DNA of 44,523 nucleotides from Chara braunii (lineage: Eukaryota > Streptophyta > Charophyceae > Charales > Characeae): assembly GCA_003427395.1 (NCBI GenBank), contig BFEA01000102.1:1674468-1718990 (forward strand), given 5' to 3'. The number at the start of each line of letters is the position of its first letter. The first letter of the stretch is position 1. Position numbers and translations under genes: made by a program. This document shows, piece after piece, positions 10,394 to 20,870 of the stretch. A model generated the notes under the pieces. It had not been told where the DNA came from. It did not search any database and saw only the letters and a program-made list of their open reading frames with translations.

Positions 10394-10504
10394 CTACCTT
10401 CTTCCCCCGAATACAACGTACAGTCGTTATGGCTGTAATTGGACTGCAAGATGCTCCAAATACAGCCATAATGACCGCACGTTGTATTCGGGGGAAGAAG
10501 GTAG
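10394..10504. repeat. 110-base near-perfect hairpin
   Basis: Arms 10394-10443 and 10455-10504 pair over 50 bases with about four mismatches around an 11-base loop. The outer end is CTACCTTCTTCCCCCGAATA. Two of the mismatches become G.U pairs if the minus strand is transcribed, and one if the plus strand is. No target duplication is evident, so it is not clearly a transposon. Confidence 0.85.
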
Positions 10505-11202
10505 CTTTGCTAGAAAAGCTTCTGCGGTGCGCCTAGGTCTCGGGTGTTGTTAGAGCGCAGGGAAAACAAGACGTCAGGATATTGAAGAAGAGGGGATGCA
10601 GTACAACCCACTGGTTGCCAGAAATCGGTCGTGTCAGGTTCCCTCAGCTGCACTAAAATCACAATGCAAGCGAAGGGCCCCGTTCCACTGTACTAAACTT
10701 GCATGCCACGGCGTCGTCCCACCTGTTTTTATGTAATGAATGTAGAGGGGCTGGCTAGTACTTGTGGTGCTTGTTTCCTGTGTGCCGGAACAACGCCCTA
10801 AGTATGTACATTCCATAAGGAAGGAGTATCAAGCCAATGCCCGGACAATCAATAGTCGTCAGGAAGACTATACCTCATCTGGAAAGGAGCCCTTTAGGAC
10901 CTCATGCGACATTCCTCGAGCCAAGATCTCTTGAAAACCACCAATGGCTCTCCCAGACAAACGTCTGCGCCGAATTGGTTTGCACACACATTCATTGGGG
11001 GCTCAGCTTCCCGGACCTTTTTGGTGGGCGGCGCCAGACAAAAAGTGAAAATGAGAATGCCACCCACTTGTTCTTAGGCATGGCGTGTAACAGAAATCCG
11101 TAAGCGAAACTGGCTGAGGCTGCCAGGATAACTCCGGGTCGAATTGTGAGGTCCCCGGCCTAGTCCCAATGTTGTATTATTGTAATGCAAACCTACACTT
11201 TC

Positions 11203-11203
<1 letters not shown>

Positions 11204-11242
<39 letters not shown>
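11204..11242. repeat. Poly(A) tract
   Basis: Thirty-nine consecutive A bases directly after CTACACTTTCC, between two transposon-derived segments. Confidence 0.9.
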
Positions 11243-11244
<2 letters not shown>

Positions 11245-11375
11245 GAAAAATCTGACAAAAAAGTATGTTATGCAAAATGATATTTCAAACAACGTTTGCC
11301 TGAGACTCATCTCAAAATTTCGTACTAAATTCGAGTTCAAAATCAAAGAAACAAAAAACAAATAAATTGAAATAA

Positions 11376-11573
11376 GGGGAAACTACACGGGAGTCACAAA
11401 AATGAGTTATAATTGCACTATGGGCCAAGATACAGTTTGGAATTGCAGTTCGGGCAATGTATACAACCCAGCTTTCTGGCCAGGTAGGGTGCCCGAAGTG
11501 CAATTGCAAACTGTATCTTGCCCCCTAGTGCAATTATAATAACTCGTTTTTGTGACTCTAGTGAAGTCACCCC
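11376..11573. mobile_element. Foldback MITE copy 2 with perfect 9-bp target duplication
   Basis: This 198-base element begins GGGGAAACTAC and ends GAAGTCACCCC. It has long inverted arms like copy 1 and the reverse-complement loop AACCCAGCTTTCTGGCCAGG. The flanks are TTGAAATAA at 11367-11375 and again at 11574-11582, a perfect 9-bp target duplication. That footprint is typical of Mutator-like elements. Non-autonomous. Confidence 0.92.
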
Positions 11574-12241
11574 TTGAAATAATATAAAAAAAAAGGGAAA
11601 AACAGAAAAAATGAAAGCAAACTTCTGTAACAAATACATGTTATGCAGAAACATGATACAAACAACTTTTGCCTGGGAGTCGTCCCCGAATTCCCAACCA
11701 AATTTAGGCTACCAGTGGCTCGGGGTCACTTGCCCGGCCGGGCCAGAAAAAGAAAAAATAAAATATTAAAAATTAATAAAAATAAAAACAATACTTCGTT
11801 TTGTTTTGTTTTTTGGTGAAGAATTTTCATGTGACCCTGAGGCAAAAGTTGTTCAGTTTATTTTTCTGCATAACATAGTTTTTTTTTGGATTTTTTTTTC
11901 TTTTTTTTTTTGCTGGGACCTTACCTGCTCCTTGCACGGGCTGGCCACCCGGGACCCAGGCAGCCCGGCTGGTAGCCTAGTGAAAAACTATTTAAAAGTT
12001 TTTTTTTTTTTGCTTTTAAGTTTTCTTTATGGTTTTCGATTTTTAAATCGAGCTTGGTTGAGAATTTGGGTATGACTCCCAGGCAAAAGTTGTTTGTATT
12101 ATTATTCTGCACAACATACTTCTTTTTCAGATTTTTTCTACGCGTGATTTTGGGTTCGTACGCGTACGGGGTGCTACCCAGGTTTGATCTTTAAGTTCTC
12201 GGTCTTAATTCCTCAATCCACCACCAATCTTTCGCCTTCAG

Positions 12242-12451
12242 GGTGCTGAGTTTCGCCTGGAATCATTCCGACCAATGCCTAATGTCACAAATCTAGTAGC
12301 TCATTTCGAATACAACCACAGCATCCTCACATATGTCCCATCTGCAAGAGCGGCTCTCGCACCGGCTTACGTGAGCTCCAGGCTTGCCGGGGCCTTTGGC
12401 CAACTCCCCCACTACAGGATAGATCTCTATCTTTCAACCATGCCAAGCTGA
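12242..12451 (+). CDS. Candidate terminal exon of an unrecognised plus-strand gene
   Basis: An acceptor with a good pyrimidine tract (CCAATCTTTCGCCTTCAG) precedes a frame of 69 codons ending in TGA. It starts GAEFRLESFRPMPNVTN, continues with EYNHSILTYVPSARAALA, and ends LPHYRIDLYLSTMPS. Amino-acid composition is that of a globular protein and unlike the surrounding low-complexity DNA. I do not recognise the family and could not link upstream exons. It lies inside the large intron of the JMJ25-like gene on the opposite strand, so it would be a nested antisense gene or a captured gene fragment. Confidence 0.45.
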   Translation, partial: GAEFRLESFRPMPNVTNLVAHFEYNHSILTYVPSARAALAPAYVSSRLAGAFGQLPHYRIDLYLSTMPS

Positions 12452-12774
12452 TCGCCGTGACCCACTCAAGTGCCTTGAAACACCTTCATTCTTGCCAGAG
12501 GGTGAATCAGCAGGTCATTAACCCAGCACATATCCAGTACAAGGCATGCAAACACATGATCCAGCAGACGGGATGCTACCAGTCACCATTTGGCAAAATA
12601 GATGGGCAATATGCAGTCCCAATGTGCAACAAGCGCTGAAGAACAGATACTGTCTGCTACCTTCGTGGCCTTAATGAACAATTTGCAATGGCGTAATTAC
12701 TAGCAATCCTTCTCCCACCCTTCCTGAATGACGGTAGACATGCTGACAGAGAAAGAGGGCTTTGGGTCACTCAC

Positions 12775-12845
12775 CTGTGCTATAAAGTTCGAGACACCTT
12801 TAGCCATAGCAACCTCTGCTCCAAATCCGCTGGGGCATGTAAGCA
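12775..12845 (-). CDS. Candidate exon between JMJ25-like exons
   Basis: This 71-base minus-strand segment lies between the acceptor GTTACTTCAG and the strong donor CAG/GTGAGT. Read after the one base left over from the exon at 19922-20069, it gives V-LTCPSGFGAEVAMAKGVS and ends NFIAQ in phase 0. Position, strand and phase all suit the JMJ25-like gene. The peptide itself is not a known hallmark of that family, where this linker is poorly conserved. It may instead belong to an unrelated gene. Confidence 0.42.
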
Positions 12846-13239
12846 CTGAAGTAACACTACACATGACCAACAGTTCTCCACACCTGAAACTGCATCCAAA
12901 CAGGAGGCCGGGTGCTCACAGAAGATGTAAATAGCAGCTGCTAATGAGGTGGTATGATGGTGGAAGACGGGTCACACAATAGGAAATGACTAGTAGAAGA
13001 AAGGCACGCTATGCCACATGACAACGGGTTTATGTTAACCAAAAGAACAGAGAAAATTTCCGATGCAGATGCCTAAAATCTCACAGATCCATTCAACAGT
13101 GAAACTTCACTGACCCCATCACAGAATAAGAGAGATTCTAAGGACAGAATCCTCACTGCCATTGGAATTCTTCCACACATACTCTATAGCCTGTTGTGAC
13201 TTCGGCCACTGGAAAAAAGGAAAAAAAAACGTACAGCTG

Positions 13240-13942
13240 CCTACAGAGAGAGCCAGAGGGAGGAAGGAAGGAAGGGAGAAGGCGGCCAAAGTAAGGAGGG
13301 GGGGATGCGTGAATGCATGGAGGATAGAACTGATGGACGGAGGGACAATGATGCACTAGACATGTATGCACCCCTTTCCCCGACCCATCTTCCCATCCTC
13401 CCACCTCTACCGAATATCTTACATTTTCCCATACCCCTTCACCCATCGTGGCAACCCCCTTTCCCACACTTCCATTGCAATACCTTTGCCTCAACCCCTT
13501 TCCCATCCTTCACCCTTGCAATACCTTTGCCTCAACCCCTTTCCCATCCTTCACCCTTCTCACCCTACTGCAACAATTCACCCACCCCTTCGCCCATCTT
13601 CTCCCCTCTCCTTATTGCGACAGTTTCTCCCCACTCCATTTCCCAATCCTCCCCCTTCCTCCCGCTATTATGATGATTTTTCCTCACCCCCTTTACAATC
13701 CTGCCATTTATTTCCCCATGTCCTACCGCTGCTATTGTGACACTTCCCATCCATTCAACTTCAACCATCCTTTCCCCCCTCTCCCCTTATCATAATTCGT
13801 TCTCCTACCATCCTCTGCCACCCCCTCTTTGTCCTGCCCTTGCGACGCTGCATCCTCACTCTCCCCTCCCATCTTATCCACACCTCCAATACTGCGCTTT
13901 CTCCCCCTCCCCGTCCTCTACTCCCCCCTGCCAATTATTGTG

Positions 13943-13946
<4 letters not shown>
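13240..13946. repeat. Pyrimidine-rich low-complexity DNA with 54-bp duplication
   Basis: This is C/T-rich sequence in which GCAATACCTTTGCCTCAACCCCTTTCCCATCCTTCACCC-type units recur (about 13473-13560). It produces long spurious open frames on both strands, none of which I regard as genes. Confidence 0.8.

Positions 13947-14011
<65 letters not shown>
13947..14011. repeat. (TC)n microsatellite
   Basis: Uninterrupted CT dinucleotides, about 65 bases. Confidence 0.97.
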
Positions 14012-14017
<6 letters not shown>

Positions 14018-14247
14018 GCGTGTTTTGAAAACCATTCACCTAAATAACCCACTTTCTACCAAAACCAAAGAGCGAAAACTATAGAACCATCCTTTCCATC
14101 CAAATACTTTGGAACCATACCTGGTGCGCAGCGTGGTGCGGATGGGGCAGTGGACGAGTTGGTGATGCGCGCGCACCACGCACACTTTTGGGTTGTGCTA
14201 GGTGCGTCCCGTGTGAGATGATGCGGCCGCACTTTTTTGCTTAATTA

Positions 14248-14250
<3 letters not shown>

Positions 14251-14303
<53 letters not shown>

Positions 14304-14591
14304 NNNNNNNNNNNNNNNNNNNNNNNNNNNNNNNNNNNNNNNNNNNNNNNNNNNNNNNNNNNNNNNNNNNNNNNNNNNNNNNNNNNNNNNNNNNNNNNNN
14401 NNNNNNNNNNNNNNNNNNNNNNNNNNNNNNNNNNNNNNNNNNNNNNNNNNNNNNNNNNNNNNNNNNNNNNNNNNNNNNNNNNNNNNNNNNNNNNNNNNNN
14501 NNNNNNNNNNNNNNNNNNNNNNNNNNNNNNNNNNNNNNNNNNNNNNNNNNNNNNNNNNNNNNNNNNNNNNNNNNNNNNNNNNNNNNNNNNN
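14251..14591. repeat. (GT)n microsatellite running into an assembly gap
   Basis: Uninterrupted GT from about 14251 to 14303, then N bases from 14304 to 14591 (288). The sequence after the gap (14592-14720) is homologous to 28560-28710, which also follows a (GT)n tract. The gap therefore probably hides the rest of the tract plus repeat body. Confidence 0.95.
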
Positions 14592-14720
14592 CCCTATTCC
14601 ATCCAGATGAGTAGATCCAAAATCGAAGCAGCTTTAGTCCGATTGCAGACAACCCAAAAACTTGAGACGAAGCAACAATCAAACAGTTACCTTTATAGCA
14701 TGCAACACGGAGCAAAATAG
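14592..14720 (+). repeat. Dispersed repeat, copy 1 (partner at 28560-28710)
   Basis: Shared text includes CTATTGCAGACAACC / GATTGCAGACAACCC and CTATAGCAAGCAACGTGGAG / TTATAGCATGCAACACGGAG. Both copies sit downstream of a (GT)n tract, so the microsatellite is part of the repeat. Confidence 0.75.
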
Positions 14721-14979
14721 AAGCGTTCAGATCACCTTCTTAACTGAGTTCACTTTGGCTTTTTTGGGTCGCTATTTTATTTGTACTTGCAACTCCCCTT
14801 TTACTGCGCCTCTAAATACAAGGCTCACCACATTGATTGCGGTTGAGTGCGAGCTGCTCATATCCCCGTGGGCCATAACGGCCCACTTGCAAATTATGCA
14901 AAGAAGGCAGAGTATGTTTGAGTGTGTGTGACAGAGAGAGAGAGGATTCATTGCGGAACCTGTGTGCTGTCATGAAGGC

Positions 14980-15720
14980 TACAACCGCAGGTTTTCACGA
15001 ACACGACACACCCTTATCATGAAGGTCAGTTTTCCAGAGCGACCCTCATCATGGCGGTCCGATCTGACAGGTCTCAACGGCCAGTTTTGAAGAACACGGC
15101 TCCACCCTCATCATGATTGTAATGGACCTCAGTGAGAGAGAGATAGAGAGAGAGGCTGTACCGGACCTGGAGGATAGTAAGTATACATTGCAGCACTCTG
15201 GCTCCCCGTCCGTTTGAAAGCATACTTACACTAGGACTTTTTCAACTTCTCTGTGGACGTAATTGCCATCAGGTGCATCCAGCACCGGTCAGAAAATCAG
15301 TCATATACATCCAGGAAAGTCCTAGTGTGAGTACGCCCTCAGGAGCCCAGACAAGATTTTTTTTGTATTTTTCTGAAAAAAAAAGGAAAGAACTCGTCAT
15401 TTCCAACTGGATTCTTCTGTCTCATCTGACAGGACAGCATGGCCCCTGTGCAAGAAATTAGAAGAAAAAAAGCAACGCAAAGCGCCCTCATCATGAAGGT
15501 ATCCGACCTGAAATACAGCTTTCATACACTTGACACCTGGAAGTTGAAGTTCACGACTTCCTGGTGTGCAGTGTATCCAAACGACGTTTCAGGTCGGTTA
15601 CTGTCATGATGACGGCACTTTGTTTTGAATCTTTTGATGCAGCCCACTTTCAGAAAGGAACAAAGCGCCCTCATTATCTCAGTATCGGACTGCCAGCCCG
15701 CTTGCAGAAAACGAACAAAA
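14980..15720. repeat. Foldback repeats with CCCTCATCATGAAGGT ends
   Basis: The best unit is 15478-15621. Its arms of about 65 bases start CAAAGCGCCCTCATCATGA and match the reverse complement of the right end (GTCATGATGACGGCACTTTG). The loop lies near GGAAGTTGAAGTTCACGACTTCC. Partial ends recur near 15010, 15050, 15110 and 15653. A second inverted pair, CTTACACTAGGACTTT and AAAGTCCTAGTGTGAG, lies at about 15222-15333. None encodes protein. Confidence 0.8.
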
Positions 15721-16485
15721 GTGTCCACGACTCCATGCGCCTGTTGCCCGAAAAAAATTTGCTTGCGGCTGTTTCAGTTTTTCATACTCAAGGGACGAGG
15801 GGTAGAGCACCCGGCGGCCCCTTTTTTTTCAGTGAACCCTTATTTTTGGGTGTGAAGCGCATGCTGTACGCACGCCACGTGTGCGGTGCAGTTTGTGCTG
15901 CACGTGCCTGGCTTGTGCGCGCGCGATCCGCTGCAGCTATGCTTGGAACTATTATCATGCTTTTGGCTGCATAGCATGGCAGCGATCTGGACCTCTGGAC
16001 ATGGATCCGGACCATCCCGAGTCCGGTGTCCGGTTAACTTGCCCAGACCCCGGTCCAGATTCCAGACACTTTGGCTAATGGCCAAAATAAATTTTGCCAG
16101 CCCATGGCGTTTCATTGCACCCATGGCCGCCAGCCAAAAATACGCCCCCCTTTTTTTTGGCCCTGAAGGGGCATCCGGTAGGGCCATAATTTTTGTGTGC
16201 TTGTTGGAAGTTTTGTTCCTTTTTTTCTTTTCTGCCTGTTTGAATTGTGGCGGCCCAGTAGTGCCCGCAGTCTTCGAATTCCTCCTCCCGATTTGCCAGT
16301 TCGGCCGGCCCATCTCCCACAACAACGTTCAAGCTTGCATGCCCGTCACTACCGCCATGGTCAGATGGAGGAAGAAGCATAGCAACGAGGCACCACAGAA
16401 GGCAAGGAGCAGACGTGGAGCAGGCACATCAGGGCTAGCAGAGGGCACAGCAAAGGCAGTGAGCCCAGCCACGAACGGCGCAAGC

Positions 16486-16587
<102 letters not shown>

Positions 16588-16599
16588 CTCTCGTCATTT

Positions 16600-17680
16600 C
16601 GTTATCATGGTCTTTCTCCTCCTTTCTGCTCCTCCATCCGCCTCCTCGTCCTCCACGTCTTCGTCCCCCTCCCCCTCCTTGTCCTCCACATCTTTGTCCT
16701 CCTCCCGCTCCTCCTCCCGCCCCTCCTCCACGTCTTCGTCCTCCTCCCCCTCGTCTTTCTCCTCCTCGTTGTGGTTGTCATCATGTACTTGCTATAACCT
16801 ACCCCTCCACCCCTCCCCCGCCCCTGTTCGTGCCACATGGCACCCTTTTTCTGTCTTTTTGTTTTCTGATCTTTGTCGTTGTGTTCCTCATCTTCATCCT
16901 CCTCTTGATCCTCGTCCTCCTTCGTCTCCTCCTCATCCACGTCTTTGTCCTCCTCCCCCTCGTTCTCCTCCCCCTCATCTTGGTCGTCGTCATGTACTTG
17001 CTATAACCCCCCTGCCCCTGCTTGTGCCATGTGGCGCCCTTTTTCTGTCTTTTTTTTCCGTATCTTTGTCGTCGTGTTCCTTATCTTCGTCCTCCTCCTG
17101 ATCTTCCTCCACCAGGTCTTAGTCCTCCTCCCGCTCCTCCTCATCCACGTCTTTGTCGCGTGTTTCTCATCTCCGTCTTCCGCCAAAGCTTTCACTTGTT
17201 CAATAGTTCGTCAAGGCTTTCTTCCCTGTACCTTTCCGCTCGAATTCAGAGAGTTGCCAGCTCTCTTTTAAAGGTGCAGAAGTCTACTGAGCATCGCAGT
17301 ACAGGCAGGCCATGCATCTGGTTTCAATTGTTGTCCATTTCATGGGCAACAACCATTTCACGCCCTATGGCGTTTATAGATCAATGGGTCACACTAAGGT
17401 TGCGTTATCCACTGAGAAGCCTCCCCATAACCAAGTTACTATGGTGTCATCCTCCTCCTCCACATCTTGGTCCTCGTCATGCACTTTGACATAACCCCCC
17501 CGCCCCTGCCCATTCCAGCGGCGCGCTTTTCCCGTTTTTTTTGTTTTGTTTTTGGACCTTTGTCGCCTTCTTCCTCAAAAGTTGCTCCTCGTACTCCCTG
17601 TCATTATCATCGGTTCGGTCCTCGACGTCTTCGTCCTCTTCCACCTACTCCTCCTCCTCGTCTTGGTCCTCGTCATCAGT
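16600..17680. repeat. CCT/CTC-rich DNA with about 209-bp units
   Basis: CATGTACTTGCTATAACC recurs at 16782 and 16991 (offset 209). Similar flanks are GTGCCACATGGCACCC / GTGCCATGTGGCGCCC and CTTTGTCGTYGTGTTCC. A diverged third unit starts near 17470. The DNA between is (CCTCCT)n-like. Long open frames here are low-complexity artefacts. Confidence 0.8.
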
Positions 17681-17883
17681 TTCTTTACGCGTGCGCGCGA
17701 GAGAGAGAATGTTTTTCCATTTCCCTACTTCCCACGCATGGCCTTGTGATTGTCGTACCTATTTTCCCCCGTTTACCCCAGGCCTTTTCATTGTTTTCAA
17801 TCTGTTTGTAATACTATGTAGAGGACTTTGTATGTGCGCACATACTCTCTTTACTCTCTTCTTCTTCTTCTTCTTCTTTTTAA

Positions 17884-17918
17884 ATCCGGACATAAACATC
17901 GCATAGACATGTCCGGAT
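17884..17918. repeat. Inverted repeat ATCCGGACAT
   Basis: A perfect 10-bp stem (17884-17893 with 17909-17918) and a 15-base loop. It sits in TCCGG-rich sequence that resembles 16000-16060. Confidence 0.8.
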
Positions 17919-18199
17919 TAACCGGAAATTACTGGAAATCCAGACGTTCGGATGAAACCGGGAAATCAGGTTTCCGGTTTCCAGCATCCAGACTTGTCCG
18001 GTTTACTTGTCCGCCGCTGCCATGGTGCATAGTAGTTTCCTGCAAATTTCAGCGTGAATTACATTGGAGAATGTCGGTCTTCATGTTTGTGTGCAAGGTC
18101 TCCCACATGTGTGTGGTTCAACAGGGAGTGCCCACATGCCCCTCCACAATGCATGCTCCTGCAATTATGTCTTTACATCTGTTCCCTTTCAAATCAGTG

Positions 18200-18990
18200 T
18201 TGTGAGTTGAAAGTTAGGACAGCGGAGGAACCAATGGGGAAGGAAGAACGATGGAGGGAGAGCGGAGAGTGAGAACACGAAGGCGTAATAATCTGGGCTC
18301 CATGGGCACACAAGGGAAAAGGGGTAAATTAGCCACACCACATGGGCGTCGACAGGCGCACAAGATGGTATAGAAACAGCGCTACATTGTCAGCAAGGTC
18401 CACGAGTCTCTACGACCTTCTTTCACTTCCTCTTTTCTCTTTTTTTCTCGTGGGGGGTTCTGGAGGGGAAGAGACATACCCTTTTAGCAATTTCTAGCCT
18501 TCTCAAGGGGAGGTGGTGGAGGGGGGGGGGCTGCCAAGGCGGAATTGGAGGGGGAAGCCCTTTTAGGAAACATTGGTTTAAGAAGGGTGGATACCAGGGC
18601 GGGAAGGACGAAGCCTCTCAAATCAAAGTGATGGGTTAAGGAAAAAGCCAAAATGCTGACATCATTCAAAAACCTTCTTGGAATTAAATGTTTCATCTCT
18701 TTCAACGAAGTTAAGATGAGCGCATACCAGAAAAGCCGCTCCCCTATGCCAACTCCTGACTTCTGAATATCCAGACCATGCCCTGCCAAACCATGGGAGC
18801 AGAAATGGACACACAATTCACTTTAAATTATCAACAGATGTATTAACAGCTGCACAAGCTTCATTGGTGCAAAATACAGCATAATACCACAAATTTACTT
18901 CAGCTTATCTGCAATTGGCCAAAACCGAGACAAAATTTATTTCAGATTAGCTGCAATTGACCAAAAAAGAATCGTCAATTTCAGTTGACA
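18200..18990. other. No supported feature
   Basis: Unique-looking intron DNA. A 110-codon minus frame at 18484-18816 ends in a poly-Pro tract and lacks a recognised family. A 50-base imperfect direct repeat (TTTAYTTCAG...CTGCAATTGACCAAAA) lies near 18893-18965. Confidence 0.45.
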
Positions 18991-19178
18991 GATGAAACTG
19001 CCCTTTGTACCGGATGAAAGGTCAGGTAACTGGACAATCACTGAGAGAGTGGAGCAAAAGCCGAACACGCAGGGAAAGTGGAATGACAAGAGGAGAATGG
19101 CAATGGGGGTGGAGGAACAGAAGGGGCGATGGGGAAAGCAAAAAAGGGGGGAGAGGAAAATGGGGGAAGAAAAAGAGG

Positions 19179-19235
19179 GCATGGAGAAGGGGAAGGGGAA
19201 GGGGAAGGGGAAGGGGAAGGGGAAGGGGAAGGCAA
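19179..19235 (+). repeat. (GGGGAA)n purine array, potential G-quadruplex
   Basis: About eight consecutive AGGGGA hexamers, with guanine tracts of four at regular spacing. Intramolecular quadruplex formation is plausible on the plus strand, which is the template strand of the JMJ25-like gene. Confidence 0.85.
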
Positions 19236-19534
19236 TGGGGGAGAGAAACCGTGAGGGCGAGGGATAGAGGAAGAAGCACAGGCAGAGCGAGGGAAACTGA
19301 TACGAGGACGAGCAGAAGGAGGAGCAGGAAAGAAGGTAGATCAGCAAGGTCGAGATGAGAGACGGACAGAGGCAGAAGCAGAGGAGAACTGTGGGGACCA
19401 GATGGACATGAGGAGGGAAACAAATGACGAGACGAGGGGAAGGAACGTGGCAGAAAAAGGCGAGAAGAGGATGAGAAGGGGGTGAGCAGGGCAGAAGGGT
19501 TGGGTGCCAAGGAAAGATGAGTAGAACAAGAGAT

Positions 19535-20030
19535 ATACAGAGGAGAGAACAACTGGGCCAGGATAAGAGAACAACGGAGCAGAGGCCCTAAACAACTGGG
19601 TGAGTAGAGAAAAAAACAAATGTGGCTGAGTCGGTCACTACCAGTATCGTACGGAACTGATACGACTTACCTTCGCCTTCAGAGCAGTTTGTTCTTCTGG
19701 CTTCAAACTTCAGTTCTTCCATTTGTTTAGCAACCATCCTCTTGAGGTGAGGGATCAACATTGTCAACAGACGGAAGTGTATACAGACGAGAGAACAACC
19801 GGGCCAGGTGGAGAGAACAGCGGAGCAGAGGCCCTAAACAACTGGGTGAGTAGAGAAAAGAACAAACGTGTTTGAGTCGGTCACAACCAGTCACCCATCG
19901 TACGGAGCTGATACGACTTACCTTCGCCTTCAGAGCAGTTTGTTCTTCTGGCTTCAACCTTCACTTCTTCCATTTGTTTAGCAACCATCCACTTGAGGTG
20001 AGGGATCAACAGTGTCAACAGACGGAAGTG
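19535..20030. repeat. About 250-bp tandem duplication that includes part of an exon
   Basis: Copy 1 is 19535-19779 and copy 2 is 19780-20030. Shared text runs from TATACAGASGAGAGAACAAC through GAGGCCCTAAACAACTGGG to GTCAACAGACGGAAGTG. The unit holds the 3' 109 bases of a JMJ25-like exon, its donor site and 140 bases of intron. Confidence 0.92.
19671..19779 (-). pseudogene. Duplicated partial exon of the JMJ25-like gene
   Basis: This is the downstream copy of the exon at 19922-20069. It keeps the frame (IPHLKRMVAKQMEELKFEAR) and the GAAG/GTAAGT donor, with a few replacements relative to the intact copy. It lacks the 5' 39 bases of the exon and the CACTGCAG acceptor, because the duplication breakpoint lies inside the exon. 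Without an acceptor it is probably skipped, but its intact donor could compete with the true one. Confidence 0.75.
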
Positions 20031-20069
20031 ATGCTCCAGCCTCCTCTGCTCCGTGATATTAGCTGCGGA
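19922..20069 (-). CDS. JMJ25/IBM1-like demethylase exon, helical linker after first zinc finger
   Basis: This minus-strand exon lies between acceptor CCACTGCAG and donor GAAG/GTAAGT. It has 49 open codons beginning SAANITEQRRLEHHFRLL, followed by TLLIPHLKWMVAKQMEEVKV, and leaves one base for the next exon. In plant JMJ25 proteins the CNCKxCLR finger is followed by a helical segment in which a His-containing start leads to a Leu-rich LLxLLPxL motif and then an E/Q-rich stretch. This exon matches that pattern in the right order. Its start phase (0) matches the end phase of the exon at 22572-22674. The 3' part is duplicated just downstream. Confidence 0.75.
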
Positions 20070-20089
20070 CTGCAGTGGCAGCAGCAGCA

Positions 20090-20865
20090 CATGCATCAGG
20101 TGCAAATTCATTGTATCCAAGGGATAGACAGGTGTGTCCCTCTAAACATTTGATTTTTGAACACACAGGCCAATAGATGTTGTTCTGGTAGTACGCAGCT
20201 GAAAATGGATTTACAGCCATATATAAATCTGCCCCCCACAACTGAGACGGTTATACACTGGTGGGATTGGGATGCCCCCTTACAAGCAGCCGACTATGCA
20301 CACTTTCCTGGTCACAGTACAGCCACCTCATGCTAACCAACCAGAGGACTCTGCAATGGCAAATTTTGCAAGATGCCTCCTGGCCTCTGATTGGCTGGTA
20401 TCACTCTCTGACCTGCAACACGACGGCAACCCATCCCTGCTGTGCTCATGCTGGGGGGTCTCGTGTCTGAAAAGTTGGCCCACCTTGGAACACTGCCTCC
20501 TAGCATGCCCCACAGCAGCTCGATGTTCAGACTCTGCTTGGTGGTACCTAACATTTTAGCACCTTCCCTGGGACTTCATTACATTACGTCTAGGACGGTC
20601 TCAGTTTCAGTTCCCACAATGCCCCGTAGGCCCCTGTTTCATGATGATTTGGTAGCCCAAGGGTGGCAAAACCGATATTTGGGCAAAAGAGGCTTGGAGG
20701 TACTGGTTGTTCCAGAGGGTGGATGTGCGGGCACTTCCTGCTTCACCACACATGCACAGAGGTCAAATTCGAGGGCCTTTCCTGCTCAATTACACAGACA
20801 TGGGGTACTTCCACAACTTACTTGTTTTGTCATGGTATCTTGATTGGATTTGTGTTTGATGTAGG
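20090..20865. other. No supported feature
   Basis: Intron-like sequence between two JMJ25-like exons. Open frames on both strands overlap and show no recognised motif. Confidence 0.5.
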
Positions 20866-20870
20866 GGATT

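Larger units (their letters stand above)
11180..12130. repeat. Four copies of a short dispersed repeat with core CAAAAGTTGTTTGTAT
   Basis: Related segments read ATGACTCCCAGGCAAAAGTTG followed by TATTATTCTGCATAACATA. Minus-oriented copies lie near 11260-11340 and 11625-11710. Plus-oriented copies lie near 11815-11880 and 12065-12120. Homopolymer A/T tracts and CCCGGCCGGGCC-type GC islands separate them. Two more copies lie at 34430-34740. There is no coding potential. Confidence 0.7.

Noticed and set aside
13305-13943. Several overlapping open frames of more than 110 codons
   Set aside because: Strongly pyrimidine-biased DNA keeps all frames open; products are Pro/Ser/His/Leu strings.
19038-19552. 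Long minus-strand frames rich in Pro/Ser/Leu
   Set aside because: Translation of the (GGGGAA)n and purine-rich tract.
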